Shown here piece after piece: positions 25,547-33,858 of a DNA stretch of 64,000 bases. The notes under the pieces are model-generated. The model had not been told where the DNA came from, made no database searches, and worked only from the letters and a program-made list of their open reading frames with translations. Made by a program: the position numbers and the translations under genes. Within the stretch, counting starts at the first letter, position 1, and each line of letters starts with the position of its first letter. The DNA comes from Mesorhizobium ciceri WSM4083 (GTDB taxonomy: Bacteria; Pseudomonadota; Alphaproteobacteria; Rhizobiales; Rhizobiaceae). Location of the stretch: positions 1,087,949-1,151,948 of the forward strand of contig NZ_KI912610.1 of assembly GCF_000519305.1 (NCBI RefSeq), written 5' to 3'.

Positions 25547-27625
25547 ATGCATAAACTTGAGCGTCTCCTGCGGCCGAAATCGATCGCCGTCTTCGGCGGT
25601 GCGCAGGCTGCAGCCGTCGTCGCGCAATCGATCAAGATGGGCTTTGCCGGCGAGATCTGGCCGGTGCATCCGACCAAGGACGAGGTTGCCGGACGTAGGG
25701 CCTATCGTTCGGTCGCCGAACTGCCGGGCCCGCCCGATGCTGCCTTTGTCGGCGTCAACCGGCATTTGACCATCGAGGTGGTCAAGGCGCTGGCCGAACG
25801 CGGCGCCGGCGGTGCCGTCTGCTTTGCCGCCGGCTTCCTTGAGACCGAGGCCTATGACGACGACGGCGAGCGGCTCCAGGCCGAGCTGGTCGCGGCAGCC
25901 GGCTCGATGCCGATCATCGGGCCGAATTGCTACGGCCTGATCAATTATGCCGACGGCGCGCTTCTGTGGCCCGACCAGCATGGCGGCATAAGGCTGGCCG
26001 AGGGCGGCAAGGGCGTCGCCATCATCACCCAGTCCTCCAACATCGCCATCAACATGACCATGCAGAGGCGCGGCCTGCCGATCGCCTTCCTGATGACCGC
26101 CGGCAACCAGGCGCAGACCGGCCTGTCCGAAATGGCGCTCGGCCTGATCGAGGATGAGCGGGTCACGTCGCTCGGCCTGCACATCGAGGCCTTCGATTCG
26201 GTAGCCGGCTTCGAGCGGCTGGCGGCACGGGCGCGCGAGCTGAAGAAGCCGATCATCGCCATGAAGGTCGGCCGTTCCGAACAGGCCAGGCAGGCGACCG
26301 TCTCGCACACCGCCTCGCTCGCCGGCTCGGATGCGGCCTCGGGTGCGTTCCTGCGGCGGCTCGGCATTGCGCGCGTCGATTCGATCCCCGCCTTTATCGA
26401 GGCGCTGAAGCTGCTGCACATCACCGGACCTTTGCCCGGCTATAGGCTGTCGTCGATGAGCTGCTCGGGCGGCGAGGCCTCCGTCATGGCCGACAGCGCC
26501 GAAGGGCGCTGGGTCAATTTCCCAGTGCTGACCGACAGCCACCGCGCCCATGTCAAATCGACGCTCGGGCCGCTGGTCGCGGTCGCCAATCCCTTGGACT
26601 ATCACACCTTCATCTGGAACAACGAGCCGGCGATGACCGCCACCTTCACGGCCATGGTGTCGGGCGGTTTCGACCTCAACATGCTGGTGCTCGATTTTCC
26701 GCGCCCCGACCGCTGCTCGGTCACCGACTGGTGGGCGACGCTGCGCGCCTTCGAATCGGCGCTGAAGACCAACAAGGCGCATGGCGCGATCGTCTCCTCG
26801 CTGCCGGAGAACCTGCCGGAGGAATACACGGCCGAGTTGATGGCGCGCGGCATGGTGCCGTTGTTCGGCATTTCGGAAGCCATGGATGCAGCCGGGGCGG
26901 CTGCCTTCATCGGCTGGGCTTGGGCTGAACCTCAGGCGCAGCCGATCGACACGTCGGCCTCCGGTGCCCCTGGCGGCGACCACGTCACCCCTGACGAGGC
27001 CGAAGCAAAATCGCGGTTGATCAAGGCTGGCCTGCCGGTGCCGAAGGGCGAGCGCGCCGCCAATGCCGTCGAGGCGGTGATCTCGTCCATGGCGCTCGGC
27101 TTTCCCGTCGCTCTGAAGGCGCTCGGCGTTACCCACAAATCCGAGGTTGGGGCTGTCAGGCTCAATCTCAGGGATGCCGAATCCGTCAGCACCGCAGCGC
27201 ATGACCTGCTGCCGCTCGGCACCGGGCTCTATGTCGAGCGCATGGTGCGCGACGATGTTGCCGAACTCATCGTCGGCTTCACCCGCGACCCGATGTTCGG
27301 TGCGGTGATGACCTTGGGCACCGGCGGCGTGCTGGTCGAATTGTTGCGCGACAGCGTTACGCTCATGCTGCCGGCGACGCGCGACGATATCGAGGCGGCG
27401 CTGCGCGGCCTGAAACTGTTCCCGCTGCTCGAGGGTTATCGCGGCCGGCCGAAAGCCGATGTCGCGGCTGCCATCGATGCCATTTCGGGCATTGCCGCCT
27501 TCGTGCAGCAGAATGCCGGTGAGATCGAGGAACTCGACATCAACCCGCTGATCGTCTGTGCAGAGGGCAAGGGCGCCTGGATCGCCGACGCGCTGCTGGT
27601 GCTGGGAGAGAAGAAGAATGTCTGA
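25547..27625 (+). CDS. ADP-forming acyl-CoA synthetase (acetate-CoA ligase family)
   Basis: A 692-residue fused alpha-beta NDP-forming acyl-CoA synthetase. The order is a CoA-binding Rossmann domain (LLRPKSIAVFGGA), a succinyl-CoA-ligase-like domain with the phosphohistidine loop VSHTASLAGS, then an ATP-grasp domain (FPVALKALGVTHKSEVGAV, VGFTRDPMFGAVMTLGTGG, EELDINPLIV). It would charge gamma-butyrobetaine or carnitine with CoA at the cost of ATP to ADP, in place of the AMP-forming CaiC. Because the reaction is reversible, it might also release free carnitine. It begins 3 nt after the dehydrogenase gene. Confidence 0.9.
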   Translation: MHKLERLLRPKSIAVFGGAQAAAVVAQSIKMGFAGEIWPVHPTKDEVAGRRAYRSVAELPGPPDAAFVGVNRHLTIEVVKALAERGAGGAVCFAAGFLETEAYDDDGERLQAELVAAAGSMPIIGPNCYGLINYADGALLWPDQHGGIRLAEGGKGVAIITQSSNIAINMTMQRRGLPIAFLMTAGNQAQTGLSEMALGLIEDERVTSLGLHIEAFDSVAGFERLAARARELKKPIIAMKVGRSEQARQATVSHTASLAGSDAASGAFLRRLGIARVDSIPAFIEALKLLHITGPLPGYRLSSMSCSGGEASVMADSAEGRWVNFPVLTDSHRAHVKSTLGPLVAVANPLDYHTFIWNNEPAMTATFTAMVSGGFDLNMLVLDFPRPDRCSVTDWWATLRAFESALKTNKAHGAIVSSLPENLPEEYTAELMARGMVPLFGISEAMDAAGAAAFIGWAWAEPQAQPIDTSASGAPGGDHVTPDEAEAKSRLIKAGLPVPKGERAANAVEAVISSMALGFPVALKALGVTHKSEVGAVRLNLRDAESVSTAAHDLLPLGTGLYVERMVRDDVAELIVGFTRDPMFGAVMTLGTGGVLVELLRDSVTLMLPATRDDIEAALRGLKLFPLLEGYRGRPKADVAAAIDAISGIAAFVQQNAGEIEELDINPLIVCAEGKGAWIADALLVLGEKKNV

Positions 27626-28400
27626 CGTCATTTCGACCCGCCGCGAGGGCACCATCCTCGAAGTCACCCTCGACCGGCCCAAGGCCAACGCCATCGACCT
27701 GAAGACCTCGCGGCTGATGGGCGAGACCTTCAAGGCATTCCGAGACGATCCGGAATTGCGCGTCGCCATCGTCAAGACCGCAGGCGACAAGTTCTTCTGC
27801 GCCGGCTGGGATTTGAAGGCCGCCGCAGGCGGCGATGCGGTCGACGGCGACTATGGCGTCGGCGGCTTTGCCGGGCTGCAGGAATTGCGCGACCTCAACA
27901 AGCCGGTCATTGCTTGCGTCAACGGCATGGCGGTGGGCGGTGGCTTCGAACTGGCGCTTTCCTGCGACCTCATCTACGCCTCCGACCATTCCTCCTTCGC
28001 GCTGCCCGAGATTCGCGCCGGCACGCTGGCCGACGCGGCAACGATCAAGCTGCCGAAGCGCATCCCCTACCATGTCGCCATGGACCTGCTGCTCACTGGC
28101 CGCTGGATGGATGTCGCTGAAGCGCATCGCTGGGGCCTTGTCAACGAAGTGCTGCCCAAGGAAAGGCTGGAAGATCGCGTCTGGGAAACCGCCCGGCTGC
28201 TCGCAGGCGGGCCGCCGCTGGTCTTCGCCGCGATCAAGGAGACGGCGCGCGTGGCCGAGGCGCTGACCTTCCAGGACGCGATGAACAAGGTGACGCGGCG
28301 CCAGTTGCCAACGGTCGATGCACTCTATGGCTCCGAAGACGGCATGGAGGGTTTTCGCGCTTTTGCGGAGAAGCGTGAGCCGGTTTGGAAGGGGAAGTAG
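27618..28400 (+). CDS. Crotonobetainyl-CoA hydratase / enoyl-CoA hydratase (CaiD-like)
   Basis: A 260-residue crotonase-fold enzyme. The oxyanion-hole segments are FCAGWDLK and NGMAVGGGFELALSCD, and the active-site glutamate is in FALPEIRAGTLAD. The overall pattern is close to CaiD, which hydrates crotonobetainyl-CoA to L-carnitinyl-CoA. The ATG lies inside the end of the synthetase gene (8-nt overlap), and that frame choice removes a spurious upstream extension. Last gene of the operon; a large inverted repeat follows. The CaiD assignment is strengthened by the neighbours but not proven. Confidence 0.9.
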   Translation: MSDVISTRREGTILEVTLDRPKANAIDLKTSRLMGETFKAFRDDPELRVAIVKTAGDKFFCAGWDLKAAAGGDAVDGDYGVGGFAGLQELRDLNKPVIACVNGMAVGGGFELALSCDLIYASDHSSFALPEIRAGTLADAATIKLPKRIPYHVAMDLLLTGRWMDVAEAHRWGLVNEVLPKERLEDRVWETARLLAGGPPLVFAAIKETARVAEALTFQDAMNKVTRRQLPTVDALYGSEDGMEGFRAFAEKREPVWKGK

Positions 28401-28420
28401 TGGATACCGCCGGAACGATG

Positions 28421-28586
28421 GCGCTTACCCCCCTCTGGCCTGCCGGCCATCTCCCCCTCAAGGGGGGAGATTGGCAGCTTCGATCTCTGCACTCTTCTTG
28501 CGACGCAGAAGGTTGGCGAAAGCCTTCGCAACATCCGATCTCCCCCCTTGAGGGGGAGATGTCCGGCAGGACAGAGGGGGGCGCCC
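28421..28586. repeat. Large inverted intergenic repeat, copy 2
   Basis: Arms at 28421-28474 and 28536-28586 in opposite orientation, with the same CTGCCGGxCATCTCCCCC core as at 17568. The central part also contains GTTGGCGAA, seen in a similar form (TTGGCGAAGG) in copy 1. It fills most of the 217 bp between the carnitine operon and the next gene and could fold into a strong transcript hairpin. Confidence 0.85.
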
Positions 28587-28617
28587 TGGCTCAGCCTTGG
28601 CAGCCTTTCCAGCACCC

Positions 28618-29556
28618 ATGACCGACTACAAAACCCTCATCGACGCCGAGACCTGGGCGTTCATAGAGCGGACCAACTCCTACTATCCGCCCGACACGAT
28701 CGACTACACGATTGCGCAGCAGCGCGAGATTTACGACCGCATGTGCCGCGAATTCTTTGCCGGCTATCCCGAAGGCGTTGCGGTCGAAACCTCAGCCATA
28801 GCGACGCCCACGCACGATATCCCGATCCGTACCTACCGAAGCGCACAGCAAGCTGCGGTGACGGTGCTCTATGTCCATGGCGGCGGCTTCATCCTCGGCG
28901 GGCTGGACAGCCATGACGATGTCTGTGCAGAGCTGTGCGCGCGCACCGGCTATGAGGTGGTGTCGGTCGACTACCGGCTGGCGCCGGAGTATCTGCATCC
29001 GGCGGCCTTCGACGATGCGATGAGCGCCTTCGAATGGGCCGCCGCCAATCGCGATCATCCTATCGTGTTCTGCGGCGACAGCGCCGGCGGCAATCTCTGC
29101 GCCGCCGTCAGTCACGCCACGCGCGGCCATTCGAAAAGGCCGGTTGGCCAGGTGCTGATCTATCCCGGCCTCGGCGGAGACCGCTCGAAAGGCTCCTATG
29201 TCAAGCACGCCGAAGCGCCGATGCTGACCGTGCGCGATCTCGAATTCTACAAGCACATCCGCACCGGCGGCGTGGATAGGACCGGGGACATCACGCTGGC
29301 CCCGCTCGCCGACATCGACTTCTCCAACCTGCCGCCGACAGTACTGATCACTGCCGAGTGCGACCCGCTGTCATCGGATGGTGAGAACTATCGCGACCTA
29401 GTCGTGGCGGCGGGCGGACGCGCGACCTGGTTCGAGGAAGCGGGGCTGGTGCATGGTTATCTCCGAGGCCGGCACACGGTCGGCCGCGCCCGCACCAGCT
29501 TCACCCGGATCGTCGATGCGATGACCGCGCTTGGACAGGGCGATTGGCGCTGGTGA
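28618..29556 (+). CDS. Alpha/beta hydrolase of the HSL (Est) family
   Basis: A 312-residue carboxylesterase-like hydrolase. The oxyanion motif HGGGF is at 87-91 and the nucleophile S155 is in GDSAGG. The acid is expected in CDPLSSDG and the histidine in GLVHGYL near the C-terminus. The start at 28618 has no clear SD and lies about 30 nt after the repeat. It follows the carnitine operon on the same strand and could in principle supply a missing ester or thioester hydrolase step, but HSL enzymes usually act on carboxylic esters. Confidence 0.87.
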   Translation: MTDYKTLIDAETWAFIERTNSYYPPDTIDYTIAQQREIYDRMCREFFAGYPEGVAVETSAIATPTHDIPIRTYRSAQQAAVTVLYVHGGGFILGGLDSHDDVCAELCARTGYEVVSVDYRLAPEYLHPAAFDDAMSAFEWAAANRDHPIVFCGDSAGGNLCAAVSHATRGHSKRPVGQVLIYPGLGGDRSKGSYVKHAEAPMLTVRDLEFYKHIRTGGVDRTGDITLAPLADIDFSNLPPTVLITAECDPLSSDGENYRDLVVAAGGRATWFEEAGLVHGYLRGRHTVGRARTSFTRIVDAMTALGQGDWRW

Positions 29557-29591
29557 TCGCGGCTAGACTCTGAGGGCCGACCGGCGCCGGC

Positions 29592-31250
29592 TCACCCTAC
29601 CGAAGCGGCCGCCGCCCGGCCGGCGCTGCGGCCGGAAAAGATGCAGCCGCCGAGGAAGGTGCCCTCAAGCGCCGCGTAACCATGCACGCCGCCGCCGCCG
29701 AAACCGGCGGCTTCGCCGACCGCATAAAGCCCCGCAACCGGCTGGCCATCGGCACCCAGCACGCGGCTGTCGAGATCGGTCTGCAGGCCGCCCAGCGTCT
29801 TGCGGGTCAGGATGTTGAGGCGCACCGCGATCAGCGGGCCGTTTGCCGGATCGAGCATCTTGTGCGGCTTGGCTGTGCGGATCAGGCGGTCGCCGAGATA
29901 GGCGCGCGCTCCGCGCAGGGCGGTGATCTGCATGTCCTTGGAGAACGGGTTGTCGACCTGCCGGTCGCGGGCGCGGATCTCGCGCTCGACCTGGGCGACG
30001 TCGAGCAGCGGCTCGCCGCCGGCCAGCGCGTTCATGCGCGCGACCAGCGCCGGCAAATCGGCCTCGACGATGAAATCCTCGCCCTTCTCCATGAACGCCT
30101 TGACCGGACCCGGAATGCCAGATGTGGCGCGGCCGAGCACCTGGCGCCAGCTCTTGCCGGTCAAATCGGGGTTCTGCTCCGAGCCCGACAGCGCGAACTC
30201 CTTCTGGATGATCTTCTTGGTCAGGATGAACCAGGAGTGGTCGAAGCCGGTGCTCATGATGTGGTTGAGCGTGCCCAGCGTGTCGAAGCCGGGATAGAGC
30301 GGCACCGGCAGGCGCTTGCCGCGCGCATCGAGCCACAGCGATGACGGGCCGGGCAGGATGCGGATCGCATGATCGGTCCAGATCGGCGCCCAGTTCCTGA
30401 TGCCCTCGACATAATGCCACATGCGGTCGCGGTTGATGATCGAGCCGCCAGCCTGTTCCGTGATCGCCAGCATGCGGCCGTCGACATGATCGGGCACGCC
30501 AGTGATCATGCGCTTCGGTGCGGCGCCCAGCCGTTTGGGCCAATTCTCCCGCACCAGTTGATGGTTGGCGCCGATGCCGCCGGAGGCGACGATCACCGCT
30601 TGCGCGTGAAGCTCGAAATCGCCGGCGACATCGCGCGAGCTCTTGTGGCCGCGCTCGGCGGTGCTAGACTGCAGGATGTCGCCGCGCACCCCGTCGACAG
30701 TCGCACCCGTGCGGGTCAATTCATTGACCCGGTGGCGGAATTTGAAGCTGATCAATCCGCGTTTTTGCGCCTCGCGCACGCGCTGCACGAAGGGTTCGAG
30801 AACGCCAGGGCCGGTGCCCCAGGTGATGTGGAAGCGCGGCACCGAATTGCCGTGGCCGATGGCATTGCCGCCGCCGCGCTCGGCCCAGCCGACCACCGGA
30901 AAGAATTTCAGGCCGCGCTGCATCAGCCAGGAGCGTTTTTCGCCGGCGGCAAAGCCGACATAAGCTTCCGCCCATTTACGCGGCCAGAAATCCTCGGGCC
31001 GGTCGAAAGCCGCGGTGCCCAGCCAGTCTTCCAGCGCCAGGTCATGCGAATCGCGGATGCGCATGCGCCGTTGCTCGGGCGAATCGACGAGGAAAAGGCC
31101 GCCGAACGACCAGAACGCCTGGCCGCCGAGCGACTGCTCCGGCTCCTGGTCGACGATGATGATTTTCTTGCCGGCCTCGGCAAGCTCGGCGGCGGCAACC
31201 AGCCCTGCAAGGCCGGCGCCGACAATGATCACGTCCGCATCGTCAGCCAT
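29592..31250 (-). CDS. FAD-binding dehydrogenase (ketosteroid dehydrogenase-like)
   Basis: A 552-residue flavoprotein of the fumarate reductase/3-ketosteroid dehydrogenase family. The FAD dinucleotide fold is VIIVGAGLAGLVAA at the N-terminus, the end has LYAVGEAAGFGGGGVHG, and a substrate domain lies between. It should desaturate or reduce a carbonyl compound; the substrate is unknown. GGGAGGAAAG lies directly before the ATG. It is 39 nt downstream of a Gfo/Idh/MocA gene on the same strand, so the two may be co-transcribed. Confidence 0.87.
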   Translation of the reverse strand: MADDADVIIVGAGLAGLVAAAELAEAGKKIIIVDQEPEQSLGGQAFWSFGGLFLVDSPEQRRMRIRDSHDLALEDWLGTAAFDRPEDFWPRKWAEAYVGFAAGEKRSWLMQRGLKFFPVVGWAERGGGNAIGHGNSVPRFHITWGTGPGVLEPFVQRVREAQKRGLISFKFRHRVNELTRTGATVDGVRGDILQSSTAERGHKSSRDVAGDFELHAQAVIVASGGIGANHQLVRENWPKRLGAAPKRMITGVPDHVDGRMLAITEQAGGSIINRDRMWHYVEGIRNWAPIWTDHAIRILPGPSSLWLDARGKRLPVPLYPGFDTLGTLNHIMSTGFDHSWFILTKKIIQKEFALSGSEQNPDLTGKSWRQVLGRATSGIPGPVKAFMEKGEDFIVEADLPALVARMNALAGGEPLLDVAQVEREIRARDRQVDNPFSKDMQITALRGARAYLGDRLIRTAKPHKMLDPANGPLIAVRLNILTRKTLGGLQTDLDSRVLGADGQPVAGLYAVGEAAGFGGGGVHGYAALEGTFLGGCIFSGRSAGRAAAASVG

Positions 31251-31289
31251 CTTTCCTCCCAGAATTAGCCGGCTACTTCAATGCAAGGG

Positions 31290-32276
31290 TCAGACCGTCT
31301 CCCAGCCTTCTTTGCCGCCGGCGCGGAAGATGGCGTCGATGACTTTCTGATTGAGGATGGACTCCTCCAGCGTGAAGACGCGTTCCTTGCCGCCCTGTGC
31401 CGCACGCGCGAAGGTCTCGACCTCCAGCCGGTACTGCTGGGTGCCGGGAAAGCGGAACACCTGCGCCTCGGTGTGGTTCTGGTTGTGCAGCTCGACACGG
31501 TGATGGTCGTAGAGCCCGGCATTGAAGGGCGAGAACAGCTCGATGAAACCATTCTCGCCGTGGAACACCATGACCTGGCGCGCCGCCATCTGCGTCGACA
31601 GGTAGAAGGACAGCTCGAAGTCGCCGAAATCGGCGCGGATCGAGGAATAGATGTCGGTGCCGAATTTCTTGTCGCGCTCGATCGTCGCCTGCACGCGCAG
31701 CGGCTCCTTGCCGGTCGAAAAGCGCGTCGACACGGTCGGGTAGACGCCGATGTCGGGCAGCGCGCCGCCGCCGAGGTCGAGCTGGTTGCGCATGTTGCTG
31801 GGGTCGACATTGTAGTAGGAGAAGGCACCCTGCACATGGCGCAGCCGGCCGATGGCGCCGCTGGCGATGAGGTCGCGCACCTTGATCCATTGCGGGTGGT
31901 AGATGACCATGAAGGCCTCGCAGACCAGCACCTTTTTCTGGTCGCGCAGCTTGATCAGCGGCAGGATGTCCTTGGCGTCGAGCGCCAGCGGCTTTTCGAC
32001 CAGCACATGCTTGCCGGCTTCGATGGCCTTTGCCGTCCATTCGACATGCTGCGAGGTTGGCAGCGGGATGTAGACGCCGTCGACCTCGTCGGAAGCAAGC
32101 AGTTCCTCATAGGAGCCGAAGGCATGGCGCGCGCCGAAGCGGTCGGCGAGCGCCTTGGCCTTCGACAGGTCGCGGCTGGCGATCGCCGACAGCACGCCGT
32201 TCTCCGCCTCGACCATGGCCGGCAACAAATGCTCGCGGCCGATCTTGGCCGTCGACAACACACCCCATCGGAACAT
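31290..32276 (-). CDS. Gfo/Idh/MocA-family oxidoreductase
   Basis: A 328-residue NAD(P)-dependent sugar or polyol dehydrogenase. The N-terminal Rossmann fold begins FRWGVLSTAKIG, and the signature E94-K95-P96 is in VLVEKPLAL. YYNVDPSNMRNQLDLGGGALPDIGVYP is the conserved substrate-domain segment. GGAG stands about 7 nt before the ATG. The family includes many substrates (inositol, glucose, xylose, pseudaminic precursors), and nothing here narrows it. It probably shares a transcript with the flavoprotein downstream. Confidence 0.88.
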   Translation of the reverse strand: MFRWGVLSTAKIGREHLLPAMVEAENGVLSAIASRDLSKAKALADRFGARHAFGSYEELLASDEVDGVYIPLPTSQHVEWTAKAIEAGKHVLVEKPLALDAKDILPLIKLRDQKKVLVCEAFMVIYHPQWIKVRDLIASGAIGRLRHVQGAFSYYNVDPSNMRNQLDLGGGALPDIGVYPTVSTRFSTGKEPLRVQATIERDKKFGTDIYSSIRADFGDFELSFYLSTQMAARQVMVFHGENGFIELFSPFNAGLYDHHRVELHNQNHTEAQVFRFPGTQQYRLEVETFARAAQGGKERVFTLEESILNQKVIDAIFRAGGKEGWETV

Positions 32277-32583
32277 CAGGCTTCTCCATCACGATTACAG
32301 GCAACGAGGTTTGCCCGAAATCGCCGGAAAAGCCAATGCACAGTGCTGGTTCCTCGCCCCACGAAGTGGGGAGAGGTGGCCCGGCGAAGCCGGGACGGAG
32401 AGGGGTCTTCGTAGCGTGTCCAGGCTTGCTGACTCGAGCGCTCCATAGGCTTTGCTAATGACCGCCCATGACCGCTTTTAGAGGGCTCTGCCGCCGCGAC
32501 CGTCGTCCCCCTCTCCGTCCCGGCTTCGCCGGGCCACCTCTCCCCCGCTTTGCGGGGGCGAGGAACCCAAGTTCCGCAACCAC
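32277..32583. repeat. Gene-free 307 bp holding a second inverted-repeat type
   Basis: No gene is visible. It contains two opposite arms, about 32350-32406 and 32507-32568, each reading (or complementing) GTTCCTCGCCCC, a short hairpin, GAGAGGTGGCCCGGCGAAGC and CGGGACGGAGAGGGG. About 100 bp separate them. This is a different sequence from the repeat at 17568 but has the same architecture. ORFs across it (for example 32030-32458) are not genes. Confidence 0.8.
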
Positions 32584-33159
32584 TCAGCCGCGCTTTCCAG
32601 TCAGCGTCATGTCGAAGTCGACGATGTTGGAATAGATCGGCGTGCCGACACCCATGTCGTAGCGCGACCTCAGCACCTTGCCGGTGACATGGAATTTGAT
32701 CATGCCGGCCTTGAGACCGCCGAGCTCGGCCGTGAATTTTTCCGGAAACGTCTTGCCGCGCGCCGTCAGCCGGCCGCTGACGAGGGCCATGCTGTCGCTG
32801 GTTCGGGTCACGCTGGTCGAGCGGAACTGGATCTCCGGGTTGTTGGCGGCATCGAACACCGCGTCGGAGCGCAGGAAGGCATCGATACGGCCCTGGCCGG
32901 TGCCGACGCTTTCGGGAAAGATGGTGAAATTGACCTCAGAGCGCCCGACATCGCTGTTGTCGATGCGGATCGAGCCCTTGAAGCGGGCGAAGGCGCCATT
33001 GAGGCCGCCGCCGCCGACCTTGCCGATGGAGAAGCGGATGCTGGAGTTGGCCGGGCTGATCGAATAGCTGCCGGCGGCGTCACCAAGCGCGACGGCCGCT
33101 GAAACAGGCATGGCGAGGCAAGCGGCGACCGCCGCAAATCCGAAGATGCGCGTGTACAT
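32584..33159 (-). CDS. YceI-family periplasmic protein
   Basis: A 191-residue exported lipocalin-like protein. The signal peptide is about residues 1-21 (AACLAMPVSA-A). The YceI fold follows (SYSISPANSSIRFSIGKVGGGGLNGAFARFKGSI ...). Family members bind polyisoprenoids or amphiphilic ligands in the periplasm. AAGGAA precedes the ATG by 8 nt. A cytochrome b561-type gene lies immediately upstream, a very common pairing for YceI that suggests membrane redox or quinone-related work. Confidence 0.9.
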   Translation of the reverse strand: MYTRIFGFAAVAACLAMPVSAAVALGDAAGSYSISPANSSIRFSIGKVGGGGLNGAFARFKGSIRIDNSDVGRSEVNFTIFPESVGTGQGRIDAFLRSDAVFDAANNPEIQFRSTSVTRTSDSMALVSGRLTARGKTFPEKFTAELGGLKAGMIKFHVTGKVLRSRYDMGVGTPIYSNIVDFDMTLTGKRG

Positions 33160-33227
33160 GGGAATGTTCCTTGTTGGAGGCAGCGCATTCCTGCGCCCTC
33201 ACTCCATGAACGAATGAACCGCTCGCT

Positions 33228-33800
33228 CTATTCCGGATCTGACGAAGGCGTGATCATGCGCGTGAGCACGCCATCCCGGAGCTGGAAATGATGCCGCAGT
33301 GCCGCCGCGACGTGGAGAGCCACAAGCGCCATGCCGGCATAGGCGAGATACCAATGCGCCGCCGCCCAGAAGCTTTCGGCACCATCCGATTCGGCCAGCG
33401 GCAGGTTCGGCATGACGAACAGGTTGAACGGCAGGCTGGGTATCTCCAGCATCGAGACCGACACCAGCGCCCAGCCGGACAAGGGCAAGGCAAGCTGAAA
33501 CGCGTAGAGCGCAAGATGGGCCAACGGTGCTGCCCGACGCTCCAAAATCCCGATCGAGCGCGGCAGAGCCGGCGTTGCATTGCCAAGGCGCCAGGCGATG
33601 CGCAGGATGATCAGGCCGAGCAGCAGGAAGCCGGAGGATTTGTGCAGCTGGATCAGTTCGAAGGCGGTGCGCTGGCTGGTCAGCCGCACCATGACGAAGC
33701 CGAGAGCGGACTGGCCGATGAAGATCAGCGCAATCAGCCAGTGAAGAATGATCGCGCCCCAGCCATAGCGGGTGGTGCTGTTGGTGATCGATGTTTGCAT
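33228..33800 (-). CDS. Cytochrome b561-family membrane protein
   Basis: A 190-residue four-helix dihaem cytochrome. Histidines H20 (IILHW), H53 (QLHKSSG), H149 (AAHWYLAY) and H163 (ALHVAAALRHH) fit the four axial haem ligands. It should pass electrons between quinol and a periplasmic acceptor. The ATG at 33800 was chosen; the frame continues upstream another 22 codons into the space before LysR without an SD. It is followed 68 bp later by the YceI gene and is probably co-transcribed with it. Confidence 0.87.
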   Translation of the reverse strand: MQTSITNSTTRYGWGAIILHWLIALIFIGQSALGFVMVRLTSQRTAFELIQLHKSSGFLLLGLIILRIAWRLGNATPALPRSIGILERRAAPLAHLALYAFQLALPLSGWALVSVSMLEIPSLPFNLFVMPNLPLAESDGAESFWAAAHWYLAYAGMALVALHVAAALRHHFQLRDGVLTRMITPSSDPE

Positions 33801-33858
33801 CGTTGGTGAACGACCGCGATCCCGGTTTTCTTCCACCAGGGGGAGGGGCGAGCCCGCT

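Noticed and set aside
24893..27790. 965-codon open frame on the minus strand opposite the acyl-CoA genes
   Set aside because: Shadow of GC-rich codon bias; the translation has no domain order and the plus strand carries complete acyl-CoA dehydrogenase and ligase genes.
28318..28621. Short frames reading PAGHLPLKGGD and ISPLEGEMSGR
   Set aside because: They are translations of the inverted intergenic repeat, which gives similar peptides at each copy; no SD and no conserved protein.
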